Source: Lactobacillus selangorensis
GTDB lineage: Bacteria > Bacillota > Bacilli > Lactobacillales > Lactobacillaceae
DNA: 64,000 nt
Assembly: GCF_001437205.1 (NCBI RefSeq)
Contig: NZ_JQAZ01000001.1
Location: 186,001-250,000 of the forward strand
Direction of reading: 5' to 3'
Positions 1 through 8,226 of this stretch are shown piece after piece. A program made the position numbers and the translations under genes. Under the pieces are notes generated by a model. That model saw only the letters and a program-made list of their open reading frames with translations. It was not told the DNA's origin and ran no database searches. Numbering within the stretch: position 1 is the first letter of the stretch; each line of letters opens with the position of its first letter.

Positions 1-863
1 CCATCAACCCTGATGAAGCCGTTGCCGATGGTGCTGCCATCCAAGGCGGGGTTATTTCCGGTGATGTGAAGGATGTTGTCTTACTCGATGTTACCCCATT
101 GAGCCTTGGGATTGAAACCATGGGCGGCGTCTTCACAAAGCTGATCGACCGCAACACAACAATTCCAACCAGCAAGTCACAGGTCTTCTCGACTGCTGCT
201 GATAACCAGCCAGCCGTTGATATCCATGTCTTGCAAGGTGAACGTCCAATGGCCGCCGATGATAAGACATTAGGTCGTTTCCAATTAACAGACATTCCAG
301 CTGCACCACGTGGCATCCCTCAGATTGAAGTTAAATTCGATATTGATAAGAACGGGATTGTTAACGTCTCGGCCACTGATCTTGGGACTAAGAAAGCCCA
401 GAAGATCACAATCAAGAGTTCGTCAGGTCTTTCCGATGAAGAAATTGACCAAATGATGCAAGAAGCTCAGGAAAACGCCGATGCTGATAAGAAGCGCAAA
501 GATGAAGCCGATTTGAAGAACGATGTTGACCAAGCCATCTTTACAGCTGATAAGACATTGAAGGAAATGAAAGGTAAAGTTTCCGATGATGATCTGAAGA
601 AGGCACAAGATGCCGAAGAAGCTTTGAAGAAGGCGCAGCAAGAAAATAACTTGGACGATATGAAGGCCAAGAAAGATGCTTTGAATGATCAGATTCAAAC
701 TTTGAGTGTTCAAATGTATCAAGATGCTGCTAAGCAGCAACAGGCACAGCAAGACAACGGCCAAGCAGCAGATTCGTCAGCAAGCGGCGATACAAAGTCG
801 AGTGATGATGGCAGTACCGTTGATGGCGACTTCAAAGACGTCAGTGACGACGACAAGAAGTAA
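1..863 (+). CDS. dnaK: Chaperone DnaK (Hsp70), C-terminal part
   Basis: This is the 3' part of dnaK; the frame is open from base 3 and the start lies upstream of the window. DnaK is the cytosolic ATP-driven chaperone that works with DnaJ and GrpE. The visible part begins at the end of the nucleotide-binding domain ([11 protein letters not shown]), passes through the interdomain linker ([13 protein letters not shown]-like) and the substrate-binding beta domain, and ends in a charged helical lid with a Gln/Ser/Asp-rich disordered tail that finishes DVSDDDKK. A terminator and then dnaJ follow, the usual order of the hrcA-grpE-dnaK-dnaJ locus. Nothing looks broken. Confidence 0.98.
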   Translation, partial: INPDEAVADGAAIQGGVISGDVKDVVLLDVTPLSLGIETMGGVFTKLIDRNTTIPTSKSQVFSTAADNQPAVDIHVLQGERPMAADDKTLGRFQLTDIPAAPRGIPQIEVKFDIDKNGIVNVSATDLGTKKAQKITIKSSSGLSDEEIDQMMQEAQENADADKKRKDEADLKNDVDQAIFTADKTLKEMKGKVSDDDLKKAQDAEEALKKAQQENNLDDMKAKKDALNDQIQTLSVQMYQDAAKQQQAQQDNGQAADSSASGDTKSSDDGSTVDGDFKDVSDDDKK

Positions 864-873
864 TCTGTGTCAT

Positions 874-916
874 TAAAAAAGCCAAGGCCCGGTTTGACTG
901 GACTTTGGCTTTTTGT
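874..916 (+). terminator. Intrinsic terminator after dnaK
   Basis: AAAAAGCCAAGGCC pairs imperfectly with GGACTTTGGCTTTTT and is followed by a T-rich tail. It sits directly after the dnaK stop and overlaps the -35 region of the dnaJ promoter. Confidence 0.75.
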
Positions 917-933
917 TTGAAATACGTTATGAT
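905..933 (+). promoter_or_regulatory. Candidate dnaJ promoter
   Basis: TTGGCT at 905-910 and TATGAT at 928-933 are separated by 17 bp. The -35 lies inside the dnaK terminator. This suggests dnaJ can be transcribed apart from dnaK. Confidence 0.5.
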
Positions 934-966
934 AGGTACAAATGAAGATTGTGATGGAGGGCTGTC

Positions 967-2151
967 ATGGCTGAGGAAACAGATTATTATAAAATTCTCG
1001 GTGTCGAAAAAGATGCCTCACAGGATGACATCACCAAGGCGTATCGGAAGATGTCCAAAAAGTATCATCCGGATATCAACCATGAACCTGGTGCTGAGGA
1101 AAAATTTAAAAAGATCAATGAAGCTTATGAAACATTAAATGACCCCCAGAAACGGGCGGCTTATGACCAATATGGTTCAGCCGGCCCACAGGGAGCTGGT
1201 GGTTTCGGTGGTTATGGACAACAAGGTCAAGGATTTAGCGGACAAGACTTTGGCGGTTTTGGCGGCGGTGCCGGCGGCTTTGACGATATCTTTAGCCAAT
1301 TCTTTGGTGGTGCTGCTGGTGGTCAGCAGCAAACGGCCAATGCACCTCGACAGGGCTCTGACCTCCAGTATCGGATGGATTTGAGCTTTGAAGAAGGGGT
1401 CTTCGGAAAATCAACGACGATTTCCTATAACCGTGAAGAAACTTGTCCAACTTGTGATGGGAGCGGCGCCAAGCCTGGTACCTCACCGGTTACTTGTCAG
1501 AAGTGCGGCGGCTCCGGTTATATCGAAGTCACTCGCAATACCCCATTAGGCCAGATGCGTTCGCGTCAGGTCTGTGATGTTTGTCATGGGACTGGTAAAG
1601 AAATCAAGGAAAAGTGCCCAACTTGTCACGGTAGCGGCCATGTTCAGAAGCAGCATCGTGTTGAAGTGAAGGTACCAGCCGGTGTTGAAGACGGTCAGCA
1701 GATGCGTCTGCAGGGCCAAGGCGAAGCCGGAACGAATGGCGGTCCTTATGGGGATTTGTTCATCATCTTCCGGGTCGCACCCAGCAAGGAATTTGAACGT
1801 GATGGTGCCGAAATTTATTTGAAGGTGCCGATCAGCTTTGTTCAAGCAACTTTAGGCGATGAGATCGAAGTCAATACGGTTCATGGACCGGTTAAGATGA
1901 AGATTCCAGCCGGCACACAGACCAATACGACTTTCCGCTTGCGTGGAAAGGGTGCACCACGTCTGCGTGGTAACGGGAATGGCGATGAAAAAGTGACCGT
2001 CAATGTTGTCACACCAAAGAAATTGAACGGCAAACAAAAAGATGCTTTGAAGGCCTTTGCGATGGCCAGCGGCAGCGATGTCGCCCCGCAAAAAGGTAAG
2101 AGCAATTTCTTCGAAAAGCTCAAAAAAGCCATTAACGGTGATGATAATTAG
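967..2151 (+). CDS. dnaJ: Chaperone protein DnaJ (Hsp40)
   Basis: This 394-residue type I J-protein stimulates the DnaK ATPase and delivers clients. The N-terminal J domain contains the HPD triad (YHPDIN, about residue 36). A Gly/Phe-rich linker spans about 75-115. Four zinc-binding CxxCxGxG repeats ([32 protein letters not shown]) lie at about 158-220, followed by the two C-terminal substrate-binding beta domains. A GGAGG ribosome binding site precedes the ATG. The length is normal for the family. It follows dnaK after a terminator and a probable own promoter. Confidence 0.98.
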   Translation: MAEETDYYKILGVEKDASQDDITKAYRKMSKKYHPDINHEPGAEEKFKKINEAYETLNDPQKRAAYDQYGSAGPQGAGGFGGYGQQGQGFSGQDFGGFGGGAGGFDDIFSQFFGGAAGGQQQTANAPRQGSDLQYRMDLSFEEGVFGKSTTISYNREETCPTCDGSGAKPGTSPVTCQKCGGSGYIEVTRNTPLGQMRSRQVCDVCHGTGKEIKEKCPTCHGSGHVQKQHRVEVKVPAGVEDGQQMRLQGQGEAGTNGGPYGDLFIIFRVAPSKEFERDGAEIYLKVPISFVQATLGDEIEVNTVHGPVKMKIPAGTQTNTTFRLRGKGAPRLRGNGNGDEKVTVNVVTPKKLNGKQKDALKAFAMASGSDVAPQKGKSNFFEKLKKAINGDDN

Positions 2152-2173
2152 TATTTTTCGTTGAAAACTGTTT

Positions 2174-2219
2174 TAAAAGAGACTATGGGAAACTTTGGTT
2201 TTCTCACGGTCTCTTTTTG
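2174..2219 (+). terminator. Intrinsic terminator after dnaJ
   Basis: AAAAGAGAC and GTCTCTTTT form the stem around a 26-base loop, with a T-run. It lies between dnaJ and the lepA promoter. Confidence 0.75.
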
Positions 2220-2220
2220 G

Positions 2221-2226
2221 TATAAT
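2221..2226 (+). promoter_or_regulatory. lepA -10 element
   Basis: A perfect TATAAT follows the dnaJ terminator directly and lies about 40 bp upstream of the lepA start. No good -35 is seen at the usual spacing. Confidence 0.5.
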
Positions 2227-2267
2227 AGACACAATAGATTTTTGTCAGAAAGAAAGTAGGTTAAACG

Positions 2268-4106
2268 ATGGATCACGAACAAATGAAAGAGCGCCAAAAA
2301 CACATTCGCAATTTTTCAATTGTGGCCCATATCGATCATGGTAAGTCGACACTGGCCGATCGCATCTTGGAAATGACCGATACGATCCCAGAACGGGAAA
2401 TGAAAAATCAGGTCCTCGATAACATGGACCTCGAACGGGAACGTGGGATCACAATCAAATTAAATGCGGTCGAATTGAATTATCAAGCCGATGATGGAGA
2501 AACGTATATCTTTCATTTGATCGATACGCCCGGACATGTCGATTTTTCGTATGAAGTTTCACGCTCTCTCGCCGCTTGTGAGGGTGCATTGCTGGTGGTC
2601 GATGCGACACAAGGCGTACAGGCACAAACGCTCGCTAACGTCGATTTAGCGATCGATGACGACCTTGAAATTATTCCAGTCATCAATAAAATCGATCTGC
2701 CGTCTGCCGATGTTGATCGGGTCAAAGAGGAAATCGAAGAAATGATTGGTTTGGATGCTTCTGACGCTGCTTTAGCCAGTGCTAAAACCGGTTTAGGTGT
2801 CCATGACATTCTCGAAAAGATCGTGCATGAGATTCCGGCACCAACTGGGGATCTGGATGCGCCGTTAAAAGCATTAATTTTTGACTCTGTTTACGATAAT
2901 TATCGGGGCGTCGTCTTGAACGTGCGTGTCAAAGAGGGCACAATCAAGGTTGGCGACAAGATTCAGATGATGAGCAATAACAAGCAGTATGAAGTGACTG
3001 AAGTCGGGGTCATGTCACCGAATGCCGTTCAGCGGGATGAGCTGGAGGCTGGTGATGTTGGTTATGTGGCTGCTTCGATTAAAAATATTGAAGAAACACG
3101 TGTCGGGGATACCGTCACCTCTGCCATTCATCCGGCTAAAGAACCATTGAAGGGCTATCGCAAAATCAATCCAATGGTTTATTCGGGGATGTATCCAGTT
3201 GATAACGCTAAGTTCAACGACCTTCGGGAAGCCTTAGAGAAGCTCAAGCTGAACGATGCGGCCCTTGAATTTACGCCTGAAACTTCAAAAGCGCTGGGCT
3301 TCGGTTTTCGAGTCGGCTTTTTGGGATTGCTGCACATGGATGTCGTTCAGGAACGGCTCGAACGGGATTATGACCTTGAGCTGATTATGACGGCGCCGAG
3401 TGTCGATTATCATGTCGAATTGACCGATGGCACTGAAAAAGTGATTCAGAATCCATCCGAAATGCCGGATATGTCAACCGTCAAAGAAATTCAGGAACCC
3501 TACGTCAAAGCCCAAATTATGGTGCCGAACGATTATGTCGGTGCCGTGATGGAGCTGGCTCAGGCCAAACGGGGCGAGTTCGATACGATGGAATACCTCG
3601 ACAAATACCGGGTCAATATCGTTTACGAAATGCCATTGTCGGAAATTATCTTTGATTTCTTCGACGATTTAAAATCACGGACCAAAGGTTATGCCTCGCT
3701 CGACTACGAAATCGATGGCTACCGGACGAGTGATCTGGTCAAGATGGATATTCTCCTAAATGGGGATCCAGTCGATGCCCTCAGTTTTATTGTGCATCGT
3801 GACTTTGCGTACCAACGGGGCAAAGATGTCGTCAACCAGCTTAAGAAGACGATTCCCCGCCAGCAGTTTGAAATCCCAATTCAAGCAACGATTGGCAACA
3901 AAATTGTCGCTCGTGCGACCGTTAAAGCCTATCGGAAGAATGTGCTTGCCAAGTGTTATGGGGGGGATATTACCCGGAAACGGAAGCTGCTTGAAAAGCA
4001 AAAAGCTGGTAAGAAACGGATGAAGGCCGTTGGGAGTGTCGAAGTCCCGCAGGAAGCCTTCATGGCCATTTTGAACATGAATAGTGAAGACAGAACCGGT
4101 AAATAG
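2268..4106 (+). CDS. lepA: Elongation factor 4 (LepA), ribosome back-translocase GTPase
   Basis: LepA is a translational GTPase that acts on stalled or mistranslocated ribosomes. The 612-residue protein has the G1 motif AHIDHGKST near residue 20, the switch/G2 region ERERGIT, the DTPGH G3 motif, and NKIDLP as G4. EF-G-like domains and the LepA-specific C-terminal domain (basic [17 protein letters not shown] region) follow. The length is typical. An AGAAAGTAGG sequence upstream supports the ATG. Oddity: the last 54 bp, including the stop codon, recur with five mismatches at 4928-4981. Confidence 0.98.
   Translation: MDHEQMKERQKHIRNFSIVAHIDHGKSTLADRILEMTDTIPEREMKNQVLDNMDLERERGITIKLNAVELNYQADDGETYIFHLIDTPGHVDFSYEVSRSLAACEGALLVVDATQGVQAQTLANVDLAIDDDLEIIPVINKIDLPSADVDRVKEEIEEMIGLDASDAALASAKTGLGVHDILEKIVHEIPAPTGDLDAPLKALIFDSVYDNYRGVVLNVRVKEGTIKVGDKIQMMSNNKQYEVTEVGVMSPNAVQRDELEAGDVGYVAASIKNIEETRVGDTVTSAIHPAKEPLKGYRKINPMVYSGMYPVDNAKFNDLREALEKLKLNDAALEFTPETSKALGFGFRVGFLGLLHMDVVQERLERDYDLELIMTAPSVDYHVELTDGTEKVIQNPSEMPDMSTVKEIQEPYVKAQIMVPNDYVGAVMELAQAKRGEFDTMEYLDKYRVNIVYEMPLSEIIFDFFDDLKSRTKGYASLDYEIDGYRTSDLVKMDILLNGDPVDALSFIVHRDFAYQRGKDVVNQLKKTIPRQQFEIPIQATIGNKIVARATVKAYRKNVLAKCYGGDITRKRKLLEKQKAGKKRMKAVGSVEVPQEAFMAILNMNSEDRTGK
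4053..4106 (+). repeat. Direct repeat, copy 1 (3' end of lepA)
   Basis: These are the last 54 bp of lepA including TAG. The same 54 bp occur at 4928-4981 with five mismatches. The match starts abruptly at GAAGCC. This resembles the two ends of an insertion that used the 3' end of lepA as target, or an old tandem duplication. Confidence 0.8.
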
Positions 4107-4109
4107 AGA

Positions 4110-4147
4110 GAACTACAGAAGGTGGATTTTACCTTCGTAGTAGTTCC
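4110..4147 (+). terminator. Hairpin directly downstream of lepA
   Basis: GAACTAC...GTAGTTC with an inner GAAGGT/ACCTTC stem, placed four bases after the lepA stop. There is no long T-tract, so termination is uncertain. It belongs to a roughly 103-bp stretch absent from the second copy of the lepA end. Confidence 0.5.
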
Positions 4148-4163
4148 TCCGCAAGGGCAGCTA

Positions 4164-4197
4164 GGTATTGACGTCGTTTAGAAAACACGTCAATACC
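4164..4197. repeat. Perfect 11-bp inverted repeat, 12-base loop
   Basis: GGTATTGACGT (4164-4174) and ACGTCAATACC (4187-4197) are exact complements. There is no T-run. It lies in the piece that distinguishes copy 1 from copy 2 of the post-lepA repeat. Confidence 0.7.
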
Positions 4198-4525
4198 AGA
4201 TGCCTACTGTGATGCTTAGCTTTCATTTCACAAACTTTTTACCCATTTGTCTACATTTTGAAGCTCACTGATTAGATGAATTTTGCTATTTGTCTACGGT
4301 GGGCTTTTTTGTTTTGCCGACGTAGCCTCATTTTTTTGTTATTTTATTTTGAATTGCTTCTATTATTCAATAGCTGGCCTTAGTTTTTGGGTGTGGCCAG
4401 TTTATATGAAAACCATCAGTAGGATGATTGACTTCATACACGATTCGTGTTTAAATGACAATATAAAAGAGGCAGGATGTATGCAACACACCCTACCTCC
4501 AGCACAAGCTCAGTGCGAATATGCC

Positions 4526-4552
4526 GACTAACCTTTGTGGTTAGTCTTTTTT
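4526..4552 (+). terminator. Terminator identical to the one after tRNA-Ser
   Basis: GACTAACC, a TTTGT loop, and GGTTAGTC with a T6 tail. The 25 bases 4528-4552 are identical to 29933-29957 downstream of tRNA-Ser. A shorter relative lies at 5079-5090. Confidence 0.75.
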
Positions 4553-4799
4553 AGTGCCACGTAAATGCGTGCAAAATTAATTGCCGCTCGTGACAGGATA
4601 TACACGCAAATTGCGAAATTGATCGCGTTTTGCATGGGCCTATTCGCTTTCTACCTAGATTGTGCACCGCCATCACCCCTTTGCTCATTATGGGTGTGAA
4701 TATGGGGTTGCACGTTGCCTGTGAGATTGGTTAACGGTGATCAAGCCGTTCCAATCCAATTGCAGTATATCGAAGTAAGCTAGAATAATCTATACATAA

Positions 4800-4829
4800 T
4801 GAGGCGTCCAGTAAGGGGCGCTTTTTTGA
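4800..4829 (+). terminator. Terminator-like hairpin in the post-lepA scar
   Basis: GCGTCC pairs with GGGGCGC (one G-T pair) around AGTAA, and is followed by six T. No gene upstream explains it. Confidence 0.5.
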
Positions 4830-4927
4830 CACATCAATAAACTATTTGCTAATAGATACAATAATGCCGGATCTGATTGAATTTTTACAGAGGTGAACAG
4901 AACGGTATCAACAGGGCATTTCGATTA

Positions 4928-4981
4928 GAAGCCATCATGGCCACTTTGAACATAAATAGTGAAGACAGAAGCAGTAAATAG
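4928..4981 (+). repeat. Direct repeat, copy 2 (degenerate lepA end)
   Basis: 49 of 54 bases match the lepA 3' end, including GTAAATAG with the stop. The sequence upstream of GAAGCC is unrelated to lepA, so this is not a truncated tandem gene. It is a candidate attachment-site or duplication scar. Confidence 0.8.
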
Positions 4982-5039
4982 ATATTTCTAGCTTTCATTG
5001 CACAAACTTTTTGTCGATGGAAATTTTTGCGTCGACAAA

Positions 5040-5070
5040 GGGACAGGACATTTCGGACACACCCTGTCCC
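5040..5070. repeat. Perfect hairpin downstream of the 5085-5621 gene
   Basis: GGGACAGG and CCTGTCCC are exact complements with a 15-base loop. On the minus strand it could act as a terminator for the following gene, but it lacks a clean T-run. Confidence 0.5.
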
Positions 5071-5084
5071 AGTAATCCTTGTGG

Positions 5085-5621
5085 TTAGTTTTCCTTGATT
5101 GTTTCTTTTAATTCTTGTTTGTAGTTCTCTAATGCTTTTTCCAAATTATTTTTTGTAATAATCATGCTATCTGGCACTTTTTTCATATCATCAGAGAGAT
5201 TTTTCAAGTCGAGGTCTTTGTACAATCTTAAACACCGCACAAATTTATCGAACCGAAATTCGCTGTCTTCAAAACTTTCCATATTGTCTTCGTAGCTTTT
5301 TTCAGAAATATCACTGGCAATAAAAGAAGCAACCATGGCCGAGATTGAAGTGCTTAAACTATTAAATTGATCAACTACTTTTTTGGCGATTTCAATCGTT
5401 TGAGATTGATTTTTATAAGCAGCACCCTCTGTAATTTTAATTTTATTCAGGCGATCAATCTTATGAATAACAACGCCGATGTTTTCTTTTGATTTGATGA
5501 TGTCTTGCTGATGTTCGTGTTGTGCCTGCCGATTGATTTCCATCTTTGCAATTCGATAGGCAACATAGCCGCCAATCAGCGCTCCCAGTGCATTTGCGAC
5601 AATATTCCAAATAACATCCAT
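5085..5621 (-). CDS. Membrane-anchored helical protein of unknown function
   Basis: The 178-residue protein starts with one membrane helix (about residues 3-20, NALGALIGGYVAYRIA) followed by a charged cytosolic alpha-helical part with coiled-coil character. An ATG nine codons upstream is also in frame, but AAGGAG lies eight bases before the start chosen here, so this one is preferred. It stands alone beside the lepA scar, is A/T-richer than its neighbours, and may be part of what was inserted there. The family is not recognised. Similar single-helix, coiled-coil layouts occur in accessory and phage-island genes, but nothing here assigns a role. Confidence 0.75.
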   Translation of the reverse strand: MDVIWNIVANALGALIGGYVAYRIAKMEINRQAQHEHQQDIIKSKENIGVVIHKIDRLNKIKITEGAAYKNQSQTIEIAKKVVDQFNSLSTSISAMVASFIASDISEKSYEDNMESFEDSEFRFDKFVRCLRLYKDLDLKNLSDDMKKVPDSMIITKNNLEKALENYKQELKETIKEN

Positions 5622-5702
5622 TTTTCCCGACTCCTTTATGTAACTCAAATCAATGTAAGTGCTTACTTCTTTATTTTAATCCGAAAAACGCCGCTTTAAA
5701 AT

Positions 5703-5738
5703 AGGCAAAATAAAAATGGAACTGCACTGAGTTCCATT
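5703..5738 (-). terminator. Terminator for the 5746-6357 lipoprotein
   Basis: A perfect 9-bp stem AATGGAACT/AGTTCCATT with a 6-base loop, followed on the minus strand by TTTTTATTTT. Confidence 0.85.
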
Positions 5739-5745
5739 CATTAAA

Positions 5746-6357
5746 CTAACGTCGTGTCACTGTACCGTCTGGATAGACATAGTAGTCGAGCTCGATGCGG
5801 CCGTCATCGGGATTGGTGTAAGAACCACGCACCCAATAAGCGTCGTTATTGTCACCGCCAAGCATATCAGAGGAATCATCACTCATGAAGCCCCAAGTAA
5901 CGGGTTTACCATTGTAAGTGTCGCCGATTTTGCTTTTGACGAGATCGGCAGCTTGCTGGCCACTTGTGACTGTGCTGTCAGTCTGTGCCGCAGACGAAGA
6001 CTGTGCGGCTTGAGAGGATGCCTGAGCGGCTGAACTGGAGCTACTAGCGGCTGCTGCTTGTGCGGCGGCCGCAGAAGAGGCTGATTGGCTCGCTGCAAGC
6101 GCCTGTGAGGAACTGGCCGCTGCTGCAGAACTGCTTTGTGCGGCAGCTTGGCTGGCTGCCGAGCGACTTTCAGCAGCTGCTTTCTTCTTGCTGGCGGCTT
6201 TAGCACGTGATTCGGATTGCCGCTTTTGTTTGGCGATTCGTTCAGAGTGTGATTTGGATGAAGAACTGTCTTTCTTGGTGGTCGTTGTATGATTGCCACA
6301 GGCGGTTAGCGTCAGTACGGCAAGAACCGCCACGCCGAGTGTCATTCGTTTTTTCAT
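5746..6357 (-). CDS. Ser/Ala-rich lipoprotein
   Basis: The 203-residue precursor has a lipoprotein signal peptide (MKKRMTLG..., lipobox LTAC, Cys about 20), so it should be lipidated and held at the outer face of the membrane. Basic KKK/KRQ clusters come first, then about 80 residues of Ala/Ser/Gln linker, then a C-terminal globular domain of about 75 residues containing GKPVTWGFMSDDSS and DYYVYPDGTV. GGAGG sits seven bases before this ATG; an upstream in-frame ATG has no such site. It is monocistronic, with its own terminator. The C-terminal domain is not assigned. Confidence 0.85.
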   Translation of the reverse strand: MKKRMTLGVAVLAVLTLTACGNHTTTTKKDSSSSKSHSERIAKQKRQSESRAKAASKKKAAAESRSAASQAAAQSSSAAAASSSQALAASQSASSAAAAQAAAASSSSSAAQASSQAAQSSSAAQTDSTVTSGQQAADLVKSKIGDTYNGKPVTWGFMSDDSSDMLGGDNNDAYWVRGSYTNPDDGRIELDYYVYPDGTVTRR

Positions 6358-6446
6358 TTTGTATCCTCCAAAATAGTTTTTTAACACGAACTTTATTTTA
6401 GCGGATCGGATGTACCAGTTAAAATGTGGACCACTGTCATCCTGAC

Positions 6447-6477
6447 ATTAAAAAAGCCGTGCCTGAAGCACAGCCGA
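6447..6477 (-). terminator. Terminator for the 6553-6990 gene
   Basis: On the minus strand GCTGTGC and GCACGGC form the stem around TTCAG, followed by T6. Confidence 0.75.
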
Positions 6478-6552
6478 TTATCTTAATATTTGACGGATTG
6501 AATCTGACAATGAAGTAGATGTTTGATGATAAATTTTGTGATAGAGGACTTT

Positions 6553-6990
6553 CTAGCGTTTGGCCCGACGATAGCCGGCCGCTTGAGCGTCCGTTTCAGT
6601 ATCGAAAAAGACGGCATTAGGCGATTTACAGGCACTGGTGTAGCTCTTTTGAGTGCTGTCATGATAGATATGGGTGTTCTGATTGCCGACAATTTGAGCA
6701 ACGGGAACGGTCGCTTCAGGTTCGAATAAATCGGCAGCGGTGTCCGGGACAGCTGGGGCGCTCGTCGTTTCTTGAGTTGGTGCAGAGACGGTAGCGGCGA
6801 CTTGGGTCATCAGCGGGACCTGCCGTTCGTAGGTCGGGGCCGGCAGCCGTTTTGGCTCAGGTGCCTTAGGTTCCGGCCAATAATCGGAGACGACATGACG
6901 GTCGAGCCAGCGGGTCAAACCTTTAAAGCCGACAAAGGCAAGGGTGGTGCCCAGCAAAATTCGGGTGAGCCATTTAAAAAAACGTTTCAT
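6553..6990 (-). CDS. Single-pass membrane protein with an Ada-like C-terminal domain
   Basis: The 145-residue protein has one membrane helix (about 8-26), a Pro/Thr/Ala-rich spacer, and a C-terminal module: VGNQNTHIYHDSTQKSY... ending FDTETDAQAAGYRRAKR. That ending matches the small module often found at the C-terminus of secreted nucleases and lipoproteins in lactobacilli, resembling the Ada metal-binding fold (GNxxSxxYH ... V(Y/F)F ... A.AAGYR.AK). The function is inferred only as extracytoplasmic. It ends upstream of its own terminator and is likely monocistronic. Confidence 0.75.
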   Translation of the reverse strand: MKRFFKWLTRILLGTTLAFVGFKGLTRWLDRHVVSDYWPEPKAPEPKRLPAPTYERQVPLMTQVAATVSAPTQETTSAPAVPDTAADLFEPEATVPVAQIVGNQNTHIYHDSTQKSYTSACKSPNAVFFDTETDAQAAGYRRAKR

Positions 6991-7086
6991 CGTTTAGAAA
7001 ACCTTCTTTATGGATTGATTTCAATTTAATGATAACAAATTCTGCGGATAGTTACGAATTATTTGCGAAAAAGAAAGCGATAAAAA

Positions 7087-7115
7087 TTGCTATTTAGCGG
7101 GCAACCTGTTATGAT
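7087..7115 (+). promoter_or_regulatory. Cold-shock gene promoter and long leader
   Basis: TTGCTA (7087-7092), 17 bp, TATGAT (7110-7115). Transcription should begin near 7122, leaving a leader of about 110 bases before the ATG. Long 5' leaders are typical of cold-shock mRNAs, where they change fold with temperature. Confidence 0.6.
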
Positions 7116-7231
7116 GACTTAGATGTATTTATTATGACGTAAACCTATCTTGTCTTTGTTTCATGAACGATGCAAATAGAGTTTGAAATGGTGAATGCAA
7201 AATTTATATTTACTCATGGAGGTTTTCGAAC

Positions 7232-7432
7232 ATGGAACAAGGTACAGTTAAATGGTTTAATCCGGACAAGGGTTATGGTTTTATCACTCGTGAAGATGGC
7301 AGCGATGTATTCGTACATTTCTCAGCTATCCAAGGCGACGGCTTCAAGACTTTAGACGAAGGTCAAAAAGTTACATTTGATGTCGAAGAAGGTAACCGTG
7401 GCTTACAAGCTACTAACGTTACTAAGGACTAA
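7232..7432 (+). CDS. csp: Cold-shock protein (CspA family)
   Basis: The 66-residue single cold-shock domain binds single-stranded RNA and DNA and acts as an RNA chaperone in the cytosol. Both nucleic-acid-binding motifs are intact: RNP1 as KGYGFIT and RNP2 as [14 protein letters not shown] precedes the ATG by about ten bases. The length and start [10 protein letters not shown] are typical of lactobacillar Csp proteins. It is monocistronic, with a long leader and a strong terminator. Confidence 0.97.
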   Translation: MEQGTVKWFNPDKGYGFITREDGSDVFVHFSAIQGDGFKTLDEGQKVTFDVEEGNRGLQATNVTKD

Positions 7433-7445
7433 TTTAATCCTTGAA

Positions 7446-7475
7446 GAAAGGCGCTCATGCGAGCGTCTTTTTTTT
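7446..7475 (+). terminator. Terminator after csp
   Basis: AGGCGCTC, ATGC loop, GAGCGTCTT, then a T-run. Confidence 0.85.
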
Positions 7476-7479
7476 ATAT

Positions 7480-7516
7480 AAAAAAGGCCGTGATGGAATC
7501 CATCGCGGTCTTTTAA
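7480..7516 (-). terminator. Terminator for the 7526-8140 lipoprotein
   Basis: GACCGCGATGG and CCATCACGGCC pair with wobbles around AAT; a T6 tail on the minus strand. Confidence 0.8.
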
Positions 7517-7525
7517 AATTCAAAT

Positions 7526-8140
7526 CTATTTGGTGAAGGTGTAGCTTTCGCTTCCGCCGTTCGTCAAGGTTAATTGATTGCCGTCCAAAATCAGCTTGTA
7601 GGATGTGCTGGTTCCATCACTGTTCTGGAAGCTCATGTTGTAAGTATTGCCACCGTGACTAGAGATCGAATAGGTCCCTGTTGTGGTCTTGTCGCCAGTG
7701 TTCAAGGTAAATTTATTCGCATTTGTGAATGAAACGGACTGATTGCTGCTGTTGGACCAGTCGCCGACAAAGGCTGTATCAGATGTCCGCTGTGTGGTTT
7801 GACTGCTGGAATCAGTAGCAGTCGTCGAGCTGCTGGCTGCTTGCGAAGAAGCATCAGAAGCGGCTGACGAACTCGATTGATTCGTGGCAGAACTGTTTGA
7901 AGTACTGCTATTACTGCTTTGCGAAGTACTATCGTTCGAAGAAGCGGCCTCAGATTCGGAGCTTGCGGAACTGCTCTTCTTGGAAGCGGCTTTCTTTGAA
8001 CTCTTCTTCGCTTTTGAAACCTTGCTTGAACGGGCTTGGCTTGATTCGCTGCTCTTGGAACTGGTTTGAGCACCGCCGCAAGCTGAAAGTAATAATAGTG
8101 CGGTCACACCAAGACCTAAAGCAAAATTCTTTGTTTTCAT
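7526..8140 (-). CDS. Ser-rich lipoprotein
   Basis: The 204-residue precursor has a lipoprotein signal peptide (lipobox LSAC, Cys about 21). A Lys/Ser-rich and then Ser/Ala/Asn-rich linker runs to about residue 120, followed by a C-terminal beta-rich domain beginning FVGDWSNSSNQS and ending GSESYTFTK. That domain has the look of a small beta-barrel lipocalin-like fold (GTYSI ... LILDGNQLTLT), but no specific family is assigned. AGGAGG lies before the ATG. The architecture parallels the 5746-6357 lipoprotein although the C-terminal domains differ. Confidence 0.85.
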   Translation of the reverse strand: MKTKNFALGLGVTALLLLSACGGAQTSSKSSESSQARSSKVSKAKKSSKKAASKKSSSASSESEAASSNDSTSQSSNSSTSNSSATNQSSSSAASDASSQAASSSTTATDSSSQTTQRTSDTAFVGDWSNSSNQSVSFTNANKFTLNTGDKTTTGTYSISSHGGNTYNMSFQNSDGTSTSYKLILDGNQLTLTNGGSESYTFTK

Positions 8141-8226
8141 GATGACAACTCCTCCTAACCATCTTTCTACTATTTTAACATAAAAAGATTGATTGCGACG
8201 GAGCGACTCAAACCCTTAACGCTTTT

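Larger units (their letters stand above)
4107..5084. other. Gene-poor scar between lepA and the next gene
   Basis: This 978-bp stretch has no convincing gene. It contains the hairpins at 4110 and 4164, a TAGCTTTCATT repeat at 4217-4240 and again at 4989-5012 (23 of 24 identical), terminator-like hairpins near 4270-4312, 4526-4552 and 4800-4829, the second lepA-end copy at 4928-4981, and a perfect GGGACAGG/CCTGTCCC hairpin at 5040-5070. Its 3' part repeats the order of motifs seen in its 5' part, as expected of a duplicated or att-flanked remnant. Confidence 0.7.

Noticed and set aside
4283-4531. 82-codon open frame downstream of lepA
   Set aside because: No ribosome binding site, runs through hairpins and the terminator at 4526, low-complexity composition; a chance frame in the scar.
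4565-4699. 44-codon frame with a hydrophobic middle (MRAKLIAARDRIYTQ...)
   Set aside because: No ribosome binding site before the ATG and no promoter; kept only as a possible decayed fragment.
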